NCBI GenBank assembly: GCA_009780235.1 | Contig: WRAK01000006.1 | Location: forward strand, 1-64,000 | DNA length: 64,000 nt | Direction: 5' to 3' | DNA from: Oscillospiraceae bacterium | GTDB lineage: Bacteria; Bacillota; Clostridia; Oscillospirales; Oscillospiraceae | Shown here: positions 1 to 8,855 of the stretch, piece after piece | How positions within the stretch are numbered: position 1 is the first letter of the stretch | Layout of the letters: every line of letters starts with the position of its first letter | Made by a program: the position numbers and the translations under genes | The notes under the pieces: generated by a model | Databases searched by the model: none | Seen by the model: only the letters and a program-made list of their open reading frames with translations | Told to the model about the DNA's origin: nothing

Positions 1-336
1 CGCCGCCTCGGCGGGTTCACGATGGAGGGATTCTGCCAAGGGTTGGAGCGGTATCAGAAGCGGGTGCAAGACATCATCAAAGACACCGCCTGCATGGTGC
101 AGGACGGCCTGAACGTCGCACTAAACAACGGCGACATCTCCGGCAAGCTGACCTTGGCTACGGCAGGGGCAGACGGCAACGTACACCAGACACGCATGAT
201 GGAGCGCCTGATTGACGCTGTGGAAGCGGGCAAGTACATCGTCATGGATTCGGGCGAGTTGGTCGGCGCAACCTATCCGCACTATGACCATGCCGGCGGA
301 CAAGCAGTAACATATCATTCCAGATGGGGGAGGTAA
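1..336 (+). CDS. Phage tail tape-measure protein, C-terminal fragment
   Basis: The frame is open from the window edge, so this is the 3' end of a longer gene; the first methionine at 22 is not a real start. The visible C-terminus ends in a segment containing ELVGATYPHYDHAGGQAV. This kind of ending, a 'GAT...YD...GG' tail after a helical stretch, is familiar from tape-measure proteins of Gram-positive siphophages, which set tail length and sit inside the tail tube. Position agrees: it lies just before the distal tail protein, only 6 bases away. The assignment rests on context and the C-terminal motif, since the long coiled-coil body is outside the window. Confidence 0.7.
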   Translation, partial: RRLGGFTMEGFCQGLERYQKRVQDIIKDTACMVQDGLNVALNNGDISGKLTLATAGADGNVHQTRMMERLIDAVEAGKYIVMDSGELVGATYPHYDHAGGQAVTYHSRWGR

Positions 337-342
337 GAAACA

Positions 343-1119
343 ATGATTGATTTAACAAACGGACTGCCGGCGGAGCAGTCAATTCGGCACTACATTGAAT
401 TTGGCGATTTCCACTCGGCCAAATTCGGCCTGCACTTGCACGAACGGACGGCGATTACACCGACGGAAAAGGAGGTGGTAGCCGCAATTCCCTATCGACA
501 GGGCGTTGTTGACCTGTCGGCCATAACCGGCCGCCGCATATACAACAATCGGACGATTACGTATGTGTTCTATCGCTTCGGCGTAGATGAGGCGGATGTG
601 AATGCGTATCAGACGACAATTGAGAACCTCTTAATGCGGGAGTTTAATCAGAAGTTACAAGAGAGCTCCGACCCGGAGTTCCACTACCGGGGCAAGTGCA
701 GAGAGGTCATCGTCGAGGACGACTACGCTTTCCGGCGGCTTCGGGTTCAGATTGAGTTTGATTTGTATCCGTTTAAGATCAGCAACCGCTGGGAGAGTAC
801 GGATTTGTTCGACCCGCTCAACCTCGACTTGGATGCGATTCAAGACGATTTGAGAGTGACGTTCAACTTTGCGGCGCACAAAGAAGAGGAAATCCAGCTC
901 TTTAACGCCGGGAAAAACTCATTACAGCCGACGATTCAGACGAATGGGGATGGTTTGTGGATACGGAGAGGAGATAGCATATGGCAGCTGGACAGCGGAA
1001 AGCCGGGCAGAAAATACGAAGGGTTCCGTTTGCTGCCCGGAATGAACAGGCTTTACATAGGGCATGCGACGGGTGGCCTTGCGACGGTCTCGTTTGACTG
1101 GAAGAAGGAGTTGATATGA
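343..1119 (+). CDS. Siphophage distal tail protein (Dit-like)
   Basis: 258 residues, a normal length for the Dit/SPP1 gp19.1 family, which forms the hexameric ring linking tail tube to baseplate. The N-terminal half (FGDFHSAKFGLHLHERTAI, then a region on the pattern of 'PYRQGVVDLS') matches the family layout: a short leader, a beta-rich ring domain with conserved Y-R and D-L/S positions, then a galectin-like C-terminal domain. The start is preceded by a purine-rich site (gggaggtaag). It lies between the tape-measure end and the tail endopeptidase-like gene, the standard siphophage order, and its stop overlaps the next start by 4 bases. Function is inferred from family pattern and gene order. 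Confidence 0.8.
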   Translation: MIDLTNGLPAEQSIRHYIEFGDFHSAKFGLHLHERTAITPTEKEVVAAIPYRQGVVDLSAITGRRIYNNRTITYVFYRFGVDEADVNAYQTTIENLLMREFNQKLQESSDPEFHYRGKCREVIVEDDYAFRRLRVQIEFDLYPFKISNRWESTDLFDPLNLDLDAIQDDLRVTFNFAAHKEEEIQLFNAGKNSLQPTIQTNGDGLWIRRGDSIWQLDSGKPGRKYEGFRLLPGMNRLYIGHATGGLATVSFDWKKELI

Positions 1120-2564
1120 TGTATTTCGTCGAGGTTGAAAATAGAGACATGAAACACACACTCCATGACCCGTATTCCGAGACAGAGACGCTGTATAAAG
1201 GTAGTGTGACATTGGTGCTCAATGCCGTGAGCGATTTCCGGTTTTCGCTCCTACCAAATCATCCTCGGTTTGAGGATGGCTGCATTGAACCTTATGTATC
1301 GAGAATCGTGATTAGAAGAATTGCAGAACGTGAAGAGGAGGTGATATTTCGCGGACGTGTGATCGATATGGTGCAGAAGATGTCGAGCGATGGTCTGATA
1401 TTGAAAGAGTTTGTTACAGAATGCGAACTGGCGTACTTGATTGACAGCAAACAGAGGGCTTGGGAACACCACGGCCTAACTCCAAGGCAGTATTTAGAAC
1501 GCATTTTAGCGCGCCATAACGAAAGTGTGCTGGGCGATAGTACCGGGAATAAAGAAATTCACATAGGAAATGTAAATATTACACATGCGTCAACCGTCTA
1601 TCATACAACCAACGACACATCTCTCAAGCACATCAAAGATTTGGTTGGCATCTTAGGAGGGTATATTGGGATTAGTCATGACGGTACAAGGCGACGCCTA
1701 AACTATCAGCGGGAGATTGGAGAGATTCATAACATACCGATTAAATTGGCAGTAAACCTGAAAAGCATTCGGTCACAGACATCTTCAAGTCGAGCAATCA
1801 CACGACTCATCCCACTTGGGGCGGAACGTGATGATGTTTCTCTTGCAATTGCGCGGTTGCGGGCGGCAAATATAATTCGTTCAGATGCGTTTGAAAGAGT
1901 TTGGAGAGACACGACTAACCCAACGCCGTGGCTTAGTCAACTGCTAATCAATTTGTCAAGGCTGAGGTATGGACCAGACTGGACGCTGTCGAGCGCAGAT
2001 CTCGTTGAAGCACTAGAGGTCCTCGTACACTTAGGTGTGATGAATAGCCCTGATTATTGGGCGGCGAGAGCTGACCGACATGCAGTTGAGATGAGTCTCC
2101 CGTGGCAACTTCATCATCTGCTCATGATAGCAGCCGGGCATGCGCTTCGGAACGAACCAAAGTTAGATGCGCCGAGAACACGCTTAAAACTAGCGGGCGA
2201 TGAAGACTACATAGACGCTACGGAGGTCAGCGGCGCACAACGTTTCATGGAAACAACAGTAGAAGGCACAATCGTTTGGGATGACGTCACTAACCCTGAT
2301 GAGTTGCGCACAAAAGCAGAAGCATGGCTTAGACAGCAATCCGTATCTAATAGTGTCACCATTAGTGCGTTGGACTTATCCTTGATTGGCGAGAGTAGTG
2401 ATCGTTTCTGTGTAGGTAATACATATACAACCCATCATCCCATTCTGGGAATCGACGATGCGTATCGCCTGATTGAGCAGACAATAGATCTGTTAGACCC
2501 ATTGAAAGGCACGCTGACATTCGGAAACCGCCCAGTCGGATTAGGCGGACATATATCAAGATAA
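1116..2564 (+). CDS. Phage tail protein, prophage endopeptidase tail (Tal/Gp18-like)
   Basis: 482 residues. It follows Dit with an ATGA-type overlap, the usual place of the tail-associated lysin or baseplate hub protein. The N-terminal part (residues about 1-150) reads as the 'vonVEND...' type hub of prophage endopeptidase tail proteins: a short beta-rich start, VTLVLNAVSDFRFSLLPNHP, then a region with RIVIRR and IFRGRVIDM. The middle contains LGGYIGISHDGTRRRLNYQ, also typical. I see no separate peptidase domain with clear catalytic residues, so it may be only structural. The gene is visibly more AT-rich than its neighbours, which suggests modular exchange of the tail tip. Confidence 0.75.
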   Translation: MMYFVEVENRDMKHTLHDPYSETETLYKGSVTLVLNAVSDFRFSLLPNHPRFEDGCIEPYVSRIVIRRIAEREEEVIFRGRVIDMVQKMSSDGLILKEFVTECELAYLIDSKQRAWEHHGLTPRQYLERILARHNESVLGDSTGNKEIHIGNVNITHASTVYHTTNDTSLKHIKDLVGILGGYIGISHDGTRRRLNYQREIGEIHNIPIKLAVNLKSIRSQTSSSRAITRLIPLGAERDDVSLAIARLRAANIIRSDAFERVWRDTTNPTPWLSQLLINLSRLRYGPDWTLSSADLVEALEVLVHLGVMNSPDYWAARADRHAVEMSLPWQLHHLLMIAAGHALRNEPKLDAPRTRLKLAGDEDYIDATEVSGAQRFMETTVEGTIVWDDVTNPDELRTKAEAWLRQQSVSNSVTISALDLSLIGESSDRFCVGNTYTTHHPILGIDDAYRLIEQTIDLLDPLKGTLTFGNRPVGLGGHISR

Positions 2565-2588
2565 ACGAAACAAAGGAGAGAATGGATT

Positions 2589-5237
2589 ATGCGAAATTTA
2601 AAACAAATCCTTGCAAGGCTCCGCAGGGAGAGCACGGATTCAAAGCCGCTAATGGGCCAAGAAGTCCGAATGTATGTAGCGGATGCGCTTGAGGGAAGCG
2701 ACAGAGCAGAGCGGCTGGCAACGCTTTACGGCACATCTATTACGGAATCAAGAGAATCAAATAAGGTTGTTCACCTTGATAATAGTGATGAGGTTAAGCT
2801 TGTTCCGGGGATGAAGCTATCTGTTACATTTGCCCGCGGCAATACAGCACCCAGCCCGCAATTAAGTGTGAACAAAGATGGTCCTAGGGCGATAACAAAT
2901 CTATTAAACTGGAACTGGGCAGCGAATGCGACCATTGATTTTGTTTTTGATGGTACAAATTGGCGCATGGTTGATTTCGGGGCGGCGCCCAGAGTTCACA
3001 CCCATCCAGCAGATATGACCCGTGCACCCCTTGACAGCCCGGAATTCATCGGCAATCCGACTGCACCGACACCGCCAACAGGAGACAACAGCGAGAGCAT
3101 TGCCACAACAGAATGGGTACGAGCGCAAGCTCGACAAAATGCCACATTCTACGGATCAAGTACAACGACAGAGGCAGAGTGGTCTAAAGTTGTTGATGGT
3201 GTTGCGGGATTTGATGTTGACAGCCTAGTATCCGGCACAAAAATATCAGTTCACTTTAGGCATACGAACGTAACAAGTGCTCTGGCTTTGAATGTAAATA
3301 GAACCAGAGACATACCAATTATCGGACACTCAAATTGGGCGGCGGACACGACAGTTTCCTTTGTGTATGATGGAGCAAACTGGCGTATGGTTGCACATGG
3401 GTATACGACAGATGCAGAGCCAACAATGAATGGGGAGGCAGGTGCCGGTACAGACGACGGCACATTCGCAAGAGGAGACCACCGGCACCCAACGGATGAT
3501 TCCTGCGCTCCCCTAAACAGCCCAAGACTTACCGGAGAACCACATGCTCCGACACCGATTGCTACAGACAACAGTACCCGCATTGCCACAACAGCGTGGG
3601 TGCGGGCGCAAGGAGGACAGGGCGGAGGTGGAACGGCTCTGCCTACATTCTACGGGACAAGCCCGACAGAGGCAAATGAATTTGCAAAGGTTATCAACGG
3701 TGTTGCAGAATTCCAATTGGTCCCCGGTGCAAAAATAGCAGTTCATTTCAAGTATGCGAACGAGGTAAGCGTCCCGTCCTTAAACGTGAATGGAACTGGG
3801 AGCAGAGCGGTAATCCTGCACTCAAATTGGGCGGAAGACACGACCGTTTTATTTGTGTATGACGGAGTCGTTTGGCGCATGATTGCGCATGGACAGACGA
3901 CAGACGAAGACCCGACGATGAACGGCGAGGCAGATGCAGGCACGGACGACGGCATATTTGCGAGAGGTGACCATGTACACCCAACAGATACATCTCGTGC
4001 GCCATTAAACAGTCCGGCGTTCACCGGTACACCACCCACCATAGCAACCCGCCCGGCGGCGAACGCAAACAACGCACAGGTGCCGGACACCGCTTGGGTG
4101 CGAGGCAGACTGGATGAGATTCAGCTCAGTCCAGGGGGACAAGGGCCGGCAGGCCCGCAAGGCCCCATGGGTCCGCGAGGAGAAGCAGGGCCTGCCGGCC
4201 CGGCGGGAGCTACCGGCCCACGGGGAGAAGTCGGTCCGACGGGTGCCGTAGGCTTACGAGGCGAGGCAGGACCGACAGGTCCAAGAGGGGAAGCAGGTCC
4301 GATAGGTCCGGCAGGTAACACCGGACCGCAAGGCCCTATCGGCCAGACCGGGACAACAGGTCCGGCGGGGCCGGCATTGACAGTCGGAACTGTAACAACC
4401 GGTGCGGCCGGAACAAGTGCGGCAATCACACAGTCCGGCAACGCACTCAACTTCACTATTCCAAGAGGCACGACCGGCGCAACAGGCAACACAGGCCCAC
4501 AAGGTCCGCAGGGGCCGGCAGGGCCAACGGGAGCAACGGGGCCACAGGGTCCACAAGGACCGGCAGCAGCCCCCGTCGCTCACACTCACAACGCTGCGGA
4601 TATAGCAGCGGGAACCTTGCCTGCCGCCAGAGGCGGCACCGGACACACTACGCTACAGGCAACGCGGAATGCGATGGGGCTCGGGAACACCACGGGGGCA
4701 CTCCCCCTCGCCAACGGCGGCACGGGTGCAACGACGGCGGCAGCAGCCAGAACAAATCTTGGGGCAGCCCCTCTGGCCGGCCCGGCTTTTACCGGCAGCC
4801 CCACGGCACCGACGCCGGGGGCTGCGGACAACAGCACTCGCATTGCCACAACGGCGTGGGTTCGGGCGAATGCCGGCGGCGGTTCCGGTAATTTGGAAAC
4901 GGGACATTGGTGGCCATTTGCAGATTCTCCGGTAGAGGCTTGGGGCAGCGGTGAATTTTCACGGCACGGGAACATATGCCACTGTACAGCGGAGATCGAG
5001 TTTGTGAATAGTTGCGAACCGCAGCAAATTACATTCCGAGGTCTGCCCTATTTGCCCTCTTCCGGCAGTACATTCTTAGTGACATACAGCGAAGGTTCTA
5101 TGTCGCAAGTGTTGGTCGCTAAAGCCTCGACATGGTCAGGAGTAGTCAGCCTGTTTGACCTGCAAGGGAACCCGGCATATAACCTTGGAGACGCGACGAA
5201 CTATCATGTGTCCATTAGTTTTACATATCAAATATAA
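2589..5237 (+). CDS. Phage tail fibre with three repeated receptor-type domains and a collagen-like stalk
   Basis: 882 residues, the largest complete ORF of the prophage. Three copies of an approximately 85-residue domain (each starting LYGTS/FYGSS/FYGTS and ending in FVYDG-x-x-WRM) lie at about residues 47-135, 185-270 and 355-440. Each is followed by a linker of the type RAPL-x-SP...IATTEWVRA. Residues about 516-598 and 630-664 are Gly-X-Y repeats rich in GPAG, GPQG and GPRG, a collagen-like triple-helix stalk, broken by a short beta segment. The 'ARGGTG' and 'NGGTGATT' motifs before the C-terminus are common in tail fibres. The last 110 residues form a unique tip. An AAAGGAG site 10 bases upstream supports the start. 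It probably mediates host recognition. Confidence 0.85.
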   Translation: MRNLKQILARLRRESTDSKPLMGQEVRMYVADALEGSDRAERLATLYGTSITESRESNKVVHLDNSDEVKLVPGMKLSVTFARGNTAPSPQLSVNKDGPRAITNLLNWNWAANATIDFVFDGTNWRMVDFGAAPRVHTHPADMTRAPLDSPEFIGNPTAPTPPTGDNSESIATTEWVRAQARQNATFYGSSTTTEAEWSKVVDGVAGFDVDSLVSGTKISVHFRHTNVTSALALNVNRTRDIPIIGHSNWAADTTVSFVYDGANWRMVAHGYTTDAEPTMNGEAGAGTDDGTFARGDHRHPTDDSCAPLNSPRLTGEPHAPTPIATDNSTRIATTAWVRAQGGQGGGGTALPTFYGTSPTEANEFAKVINGVAEFQLVPGAKIAVHFKYANEVSVPSLNVNGTGSRAVILHSNWAEDTTVLFVYDGVVWRMIAHGQTTDEDPTMNGEADAGTDDGIFARGDHVHPTDTSRAPLNSPAFTGTPPTIATRPAANANNAQVPDTAWVRGRLDEIQLSPGGQGPAGPQGPMGPRGEAGPAGPAGATGPRGEVGPTGAVGLRGEAGPTGPRGEAGPIGPAGNTGPQGPIGQTGTTGPAGPALTVGTVTTGAAGTSAAITQSGNALNFTIPRGTTGATGNTGPQGPQGPAGPTGATGPQGPQGPAAAPVAHTHNAADIAAGTLPAARGGTGHTTLQATRNAMGLGNTTGALPLANGGTGATTAAAARTNLGAAPLAGPAFTGSPTAPTPGAADNSTRIATTAWVRANAGGGSGNLETGHWWPFADSPVEAWGSGEFSRHGNICHCTAEIEFVNSCEPQQITFRGLPYLPSSGSTFLVTYSEGSMSQVLVAKASTWSGVVSLFDLQGNPAYNLGDATNYHVSISFTYQI

Positions 5238-5250
5238 TTGGAGGATTAAA

Positions 5251-5520
5251 ATGAACATTCAAATTGAAACAACGATTGACAGCGGCACACCGGATTTTGC
5301 GTTTAGCATCCGGCGGCAGGAGTACTTTGAGCGTGACGGCGAAAAGGTCTACATTGGCGAGCCGCAAAGACTGGGAGTTGCCCCGGGAGACCGAAAAGCT
5401 GTGCGGATATTTGCGCCCGAACTTCTGCCTGTGTTTGAGCGGCTGTGGACAGAAGAAATCATCAAGGCTTTTGAGGCAAAGACGGTCTCGGAAATGAGTG
5501 ATGATAGTGCTAACGCTTGA
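5251..5520 (+). CDS. Small phage protein of unknown function
   Basis: 89 residues. The start at 5251 was chosen because TTGGAGGATTAAA stands directly before it; the longer open frame runs back into the fibre gene without a better site. The sequence is acidic with no membrane segment and no motif I recognise. It follows the fibre by 13 bases and overlaps the first nucleotidyltransferase gene by 20 bases, so it belongs to the same late transcript. It could be a fibre assembly chaperone or an attached accessory protein, but nothing in the sequence proves that. Confidence 0.6.
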   Translation: MNIQIETTIDSGTPDFAFSIRRQEYFERDGEKVYIGEPQRLGVAPGDRKAVRIFAPELLPVFERLWTEEIIKAFEAKTVSEMSDDSANA

Positions 5521-5866
5521 GCAGATTGAAACACTTGTAACAGACGTGGCTTCGGAATGTTCGTGTATAACACGTGTCGGACTATACGGTTCGTACGCCA
5601 GAGGAGAGCAACACGAAAACAGCGATGTTGACTTGCTTTATGTGTGTGATAACGATGCGCCTGATGCAGAGCGGCAGGTTGAAAAGTTTATGACCGATGT
5701 CAGGTCAGCGTGCAAAGGATTCGGAATCAAGAAAGTGGACCTTCTTTCTGTGGACGTTTTGTATAGATCCAGAGAGCGTTTTCGAAAAGAAGTCTTCAGC
5801 ACAGTCCGATGGCTCTATCCCGCAAGCAAAGATGCAGGAGACACTTGCCATGCGTGTACGACTTGA
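5501..5866 (+). CDS. MNT-type minimal nucleotidyltransferase, copy 1
   Basis: 121 residues. It carries the nucleotidyltransferase signature GSYARGEQHENSDVDL, with the two metal-binding aspartates in SDVDL and a third acidic strand in KKVDLL, so the active site looks intact. Proteins of this size and motif belong to the MNT family (MntA-like AMP-transferases, often antitoxins of HEPN toxins). No HEPN partner lies next to it. The start at 5501 (ATG) overlaps the preceding gene; a GTG one codon upstream is possible. The following gene is a clear paralogue (shared ITRVG-x-x-GSY core), so the pair arose by tandem duplication. Location inside the late region of a prophage is unusual for this family. 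Confidence 0.8.
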   Translation: MIVLTLEQIETLVTDVASECSCITRVGLYGSYARGEQHENSDVDLLYVCDNDAPDAERQVEKFMTDVRSACKGFGIKKVDLLSVDVLYRSRERFRKEVFSTVRWLYPASKDAGDTCHACTT

Positions 5867-6212
5867 CGAAATCAAAACACGCGTGACGGATGCGGCCCGG
5901 CTCTATCCCTGTATCACTCGTGTCGGCATTTTCGGCTCATATGTCCGTGGGACACAGAAACCGAACAGCGACATCGACCTGCTGTATGCGCACGATGAAG
6001 TGCCGGAGGCTGAGGAGCAAATCAAGGCGTTTATAACCGATGTTCGGGCAGCCTGCGATGCGTGTGGTTTCGCAAAGGTTGATTTCGCATCTGCGAACTG
6101 GTTGCACGGTATCAAGCATCCGATGAGGAAGGTAAAGCACGGCATAGAGCATGATGTCAAGGAGTCAATTCTAAGCACAGTCCAATGGTTCTACCCCGAG
6201 GCAAACGAATAG
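5850..6212 (+). CDS. MNT-type minimal nucleotidyltransferase, copy 2
   Basis: 120 residues, paralogous to the preceding gene along its whole length. The motif GSYVRGTQKPNSDIDL keeps both catalytic aspartates, and AKVDFAS supplies the third. The start at 5850 is preceded by AGGAGA with 8 bases spacing; it overlaps the 3' end of copy 1 by 17 bases in another frame. Unlike copy 1, the C-terminal third is basic (KHPMRKVKHGIEHDVK), so the two may recognise different targets. MNT proteins transfer nucleotides, usually AMP, to a protein partner; here the partner is unknown. The gene is followed by a hairpin and then the lysis genes. Confidence 0.8.
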   Translation: MRVRLDEIKTRVTDAARLYPCITRVGIFGSYVRGTQKPNSDIDLLYAHDEVPEAEEQIKAFITDVRAACDACGFAKVDFASANWLHGIKHPMRKVKHGIEHDVKESILSTVQWFYPEANE

Positions 6213-6228
6213 CAGCTATTCCCAAAGA

Positions 6229-6263
6229 CAAAGGCCCGGGACAGTAATCGTCTCGGGCCTTTG
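6229..6263 (+). terminator. Hairpin between tail and lysis modules
   Basis: An inverted repeat with arms CAAAGGCCCGGG and CTCGGGCCTTTG (one mismatch) and an 11-base loop lies 17 bases after the second nucleotidyltransferase stop. No strong T-run follows, so it may act as an attenuator or processing site rather than a full terminator. Confidence 0.5.
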
Positions 6264-6300
6264 CATACAAAACATAATAACAAAATCAGGAGGGCTTAAC

Positions 6301-7227
6301 ATGAATTTCACCATCCAAACACCAAACCCAAGACTGCAATTCCGCAACTCACTTACCCGCCGTACACGGACGGACGGTATCGTCATCCACCACTACGCGG
6401 CGAACGTGTCTGTACAGACCGTACACAACTGGCACCTCGGTAACAGTTGGGCGGGCATCGGCTACAACTTCGTTGTCGATAAGGACGGCACAATCTGGAA
6501 CGGGCGCGGCATGGAGTTTGTGGGCGCACACGCCGCCAACAACAACGCAGGCACCATCGGCATCGCCGTCCAAGGCGACTATCACAACGTGTCCCGCACC
6601 ATGCCGGACGTACAGTTTAATGCACTCGTATGGCTGATTCGGCACGTGCGGGAACGGTACGGCAACATTTGGATTCGCGGGCATCGGGAGCTGATGGCGA
6701 CTGCCTGTCCCGGCCAACATTTCCCGATGGAAGAGCTGCAACGTTTGCAATTCCGTGGAGATAACGGAGGCGAAACCCCTGTACCGGGCGAGGAAATCCC
6801 GGCCGCTGCATTCCGGGTGGACACGCAGTCCTCGCCGCTCAACGTTCGGGCAAATCCCGGCACATCGGCGGCCGTTCTGGGGACGATTCCTCGTGATACC
6901 TTAGTTACGGCCACCCGACGTTCCGGGGACTGGTTGTATGTAACCGGAGGCTCGCTGACAGGCTGGGCATCCACGCAATTCTTAACAAAAATGACACAGG
7001 AGGTCGGCGACATGACAGAAGACAGAGTACGGGAATTGATTGAAGAGGTGGCCTGGGCAATCTTGAGCGGTGATGGAACCACGCCGTCCGGCTGGGCCGA
7101 GGGCGAATTTGCAAAGGCCATCGCCGCAGGTCTCACAGACGGTACACGTCCTCGCGGGTTTGCCAGCCGACAAGAGACGGCCATCATCGCCTACAGAGCC
7201 ATGAAGGCCGCAAAGAGGAAATCGTAA
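6301..7227 (+). CDS. Phage endolysin: N-acetylmuramoyl-L-alanine amidase with SH3 and SLH-like domains
   Basis: 308 residues. Residues about 20-150 are an Amidase_2/PGRP domain: the zinc ligands are seen in VIHHYA and in the later GHRE...CPGQHFP segment. Residues about 170-225 form a bacterial SH3 domain (SSPLNVRANPGTSAAVLGTI ... GWAST), a cell-wall binding module. The last 60 residues (WAEGEFAKAIAAGLTDGTRP ... RQETA) resemble a single S-layer homology motif. The enzyme cuts the amide bond between muramic acid and the peptide stem at lysis. ATCAGGAGGGCTTAAC stands before the start. It overlaps the holin start by one base, a normal lysis cassette. Confidence 0.92.
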   Translation: MNFTIQTPNPRLQFRNSLTRRTRTDGIVIHHYAANVSVQTVHNWHLGNSWAGIGYNFVVDKDGTIWNGRGMEFVGAHAANNNAGTIGIAVQGDYHNVSRTMPDVQFNALVWLIRHVRERYGNIWIRGHRELMATACPGQHFPMEELQRLQFRGDNGGETPVPGEEIPAAAFRVDTQSSPLNVRANPGTSAAVLGTIPRDTLVTATRRSGDWLYVTGGSLTGWASTQFLTKMTQEVGDMTEDRVRELIEEVAWAILSGDGTTPSGWAEGEFAKAIAAGLTDGTRPRGFASRQETAIIAYRAMKAAKRKS

Positions 7228-7700
7228 TGGCATATGACGCTGTGCCCAAGGTTTGCGTCACCGGTACCATCGCCGCCCTTACCGCCTTTTGGGGGTGGTG
7301 CGGTTGGTTGTGGTTGCTGTGGATTCTGTGCCTCGTGGCAGACCACTTCACGGGGACCGCGGCAGCTTGCAAGGCCGGTGCATGGTGTTCTTATACCGCC
7401 CGTGCGGGGATTTGGGGCAAGCTGGGGAGTATGATCGTGGTGCTTGTTACCGCCGCCTTAGACTTTGTGCTGGGCCGGGTGATTAACAGCTTCCAAGGGT
7501 TGCCGTTTAACTATACGACTTTGCTTGCACCTATCGTGTTAACCTGGTACATACTGACGGAACTCGGTAGCATCTTGGAGAATGTCGGGCAGATGGGGGC
7601 GAAGATTCCGCCGTTCTTGACGAAGTGGATTGCTGTGCTGAAGAAGCAGGTCGGAGAAACGGCTGTGGGGTCGTTGGACGAAAGGGATGAGGACGAATAG
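7227..7700 (+). CDS. Phage holin (phi-LC3/Cph1-like, holin_4_1 type)
   Basis: 157 residues with about three hydrophobic segments at roughly 8-38, 62-90 and 93-115, including LWLLWILCLVADHFTG, the 'D-x-x-TG' pattern seen in the toxin-secretion/phage-lysis holin family. The C-terminal tail is charged (SLDERDEDE), as holins commonly are. The start codon overlaps the endolysin stop (TAATG), which favours translational coupling. It would form membrane lesions that release the endolysin. The last functional phage gene visible in this direction. Confidence 0.85.
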   Translation: MAYDAVPKVCVTGTIAALTAFWGWCGWLWLLWILCLVADHFTGTAAACKAGAWCSYTARAGIWGKLGSMIVVLVTAALDFVLGRVINSFQGLPFNYTTLLAPIVLTWYILTELGSILENVGQMGAKIPPFLTKWIAVLKKQVGETAVGSLDERDEDE

Positions 7701-7880
7701 TATGGTGAGAACTGTACTGATGAGCTGCATTCTACTGGTGCGGTTCTTGTTTGATGTAGCTGTCCTTAACAGTTTGCCGTTACAAGTATAGATTTCCATG
7801 CTCTGCGCATACGAAATCTTACCGTGCACCGTTTGGCAAGCAATGGAAGTGGGGCTCCATTTCATTCCGTTCCACTTCTG

Positions 7881-7916
7881 CACCCCACCAATTTGCTCTC
7901 GCAAATTGGTGGGGTG
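7881..7916 (+). terminator. Strong perfect hairpin after the holin gene
   Basis: Arms CACCCCACCAATTTGC and its exact complement GCAAATTGGTGGGGTG, 16 base pairs with a TCTC loop. It is the first strong structure downstream of the holin and probably ends the late phage transcript. The following bases (CTTGCTTG) are only weakly T-rich. Confidence 0.6.
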
Positions 7917-8031
7917 CTTGCTTGTCAGGGGTTTCCCCTGAGACCCCTCGGAGATGCTACGCATCTCCGTTAAGCCGCACTTCGTGCGGCTGCTGCGGCT
8001 ACCGGCGTAGCCTATGTAACTGCATCACGCC

Positions 8032-8085
8032 AAGGGTATCAAGGATATCACCATGGGCACATGATACCCTTAGACCGCTTTTTTT
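8032..8085 (+). terminator. Hairpin followed by T-run
   Basis: AAGGGTATCA pairs with TGATACCCTT (8062-8071) across a 20-base loop, and a run of seven T follows at about 8079-8085. It could end transcription entering from the phage side just before the convergent pseudogene end. Confidence 0.5.
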
Positions 8086-8087
8086 GT

Positions 8088-8773
8088 TCAAAACCACTCG
8101 CTCCCACGCTTGACAGATAATACTTCGAGGTCAGCCTTCGCCCGCTTCATCGTAACCTGTGACAGCCCCATCTCCGCGCCTTTTTGAAAAACATCGTTTG
8201 CTGAAACATCCCCATGTGCAAGCACTCCCGCGATGCACCGACTTGCTGCCACCTCTTTTGTTGAGATGCCCAATCAATACGATAGCCGCGCCTGTGCTCT
8301 CGGCGACGGCGGCGAGGCGTTTCATCAGCGGACGAACCCCATTAGCTGAGTGCATGTCCGCCCCGCCGAGATAGGCTTGTAGTGGGTCGAGGATAAATAT
8401 GCTTCGCACCTGTTCGGATGCTTGCAGTTTCGATCCGCTCATCCACGGGAGAAAGCGATTTCTCTTCCTCATCAATTACATGGATACGAGAGCAGTCTGC
8501 ACCAAGCTGTTCCAACCGTGGCTTGATGGTATCGGCCAACCCATCCTCGGCTGTTTGGAAGATGACATCAGCGGGAAGGTTGTCGTCATCTTTCCCGACA
8601 TTCTTTCCTCATGTAACCGATGCCGCAATTGCCAGCATCATAGTCGTTTTCCCATCGCCGGGATCACCTTACACGATGGTTATTTTTCCATAAGCAATGT
8701 ATGACTTCCACAGAGAACTCACCTGTTCCGTTTCTACATCTTGCATTGTAATTAGCCTCAAATTTTGCTTCAT
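8088..8773 (-). pseudogene. Broken RepA/AAA_25-like ATPase of a mobile element
   Basis: Read from 8773 downwards, the sequence begins MKQNLRLITMQDVETEQV and continues to a P-loop GDPGDGKTTMMLAIAA, but a TAA stands just before the P-loop and a TGA shortly after it. Later parts appear in other frames: VIFQTAEDGLADTIKPRLEQ, LGADCSRIHVIDEEEK, then FILDPLQAYLGGADMHSANG and AAIVLIGHLNKRGG, and finally a winged-helix-like C-terminus ending KRGSEWF. This order is that of the RecA-fold RepA-like helicases carried by Firmicutes integrative elements. At least two stops and two frameshifts make it non-functional. It lies downstream of the recombinase pseudogene on the same strand, so both probably belonged to one element. 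Confidence 0.85.
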
Positions 8774-8855
8774 AGTAATATATGTCCTCCGTCTCTTTTT
8801 GAAATGATAAGCCGTCCGTAAACAGTAAGGTTACAGGCGGCTAAATGATTACATC

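Larger units (their letters stand above)
7701..8087. other. Gene-free junction with a run of hairpins
   Basis: No coding signal on either strand. The stretch holds at least five perfect or near-perfect hairpins in a row: the strong one at 7881-7916, then CAGGGG/CCCCTG (about 7925-7939), GGAGATG/CATCTCC (about 7951-7969), GCCGCAC/GTGCGGC (about 7974-7990) and AAGGGTATCA/TGATACCCTT (8032-8071) followed by a T-run. It separates the prophage lysis cassette from decayed mobile DNA on the opposite strand. Confidence 0.6.

Noticed and set aside
4121-4492. Long proline/glycine-rich ORF on the minus strand
   Set aside because: Antisense shadow of the collagen-like Gly-X-Y region of the fibre; no ribosome site.
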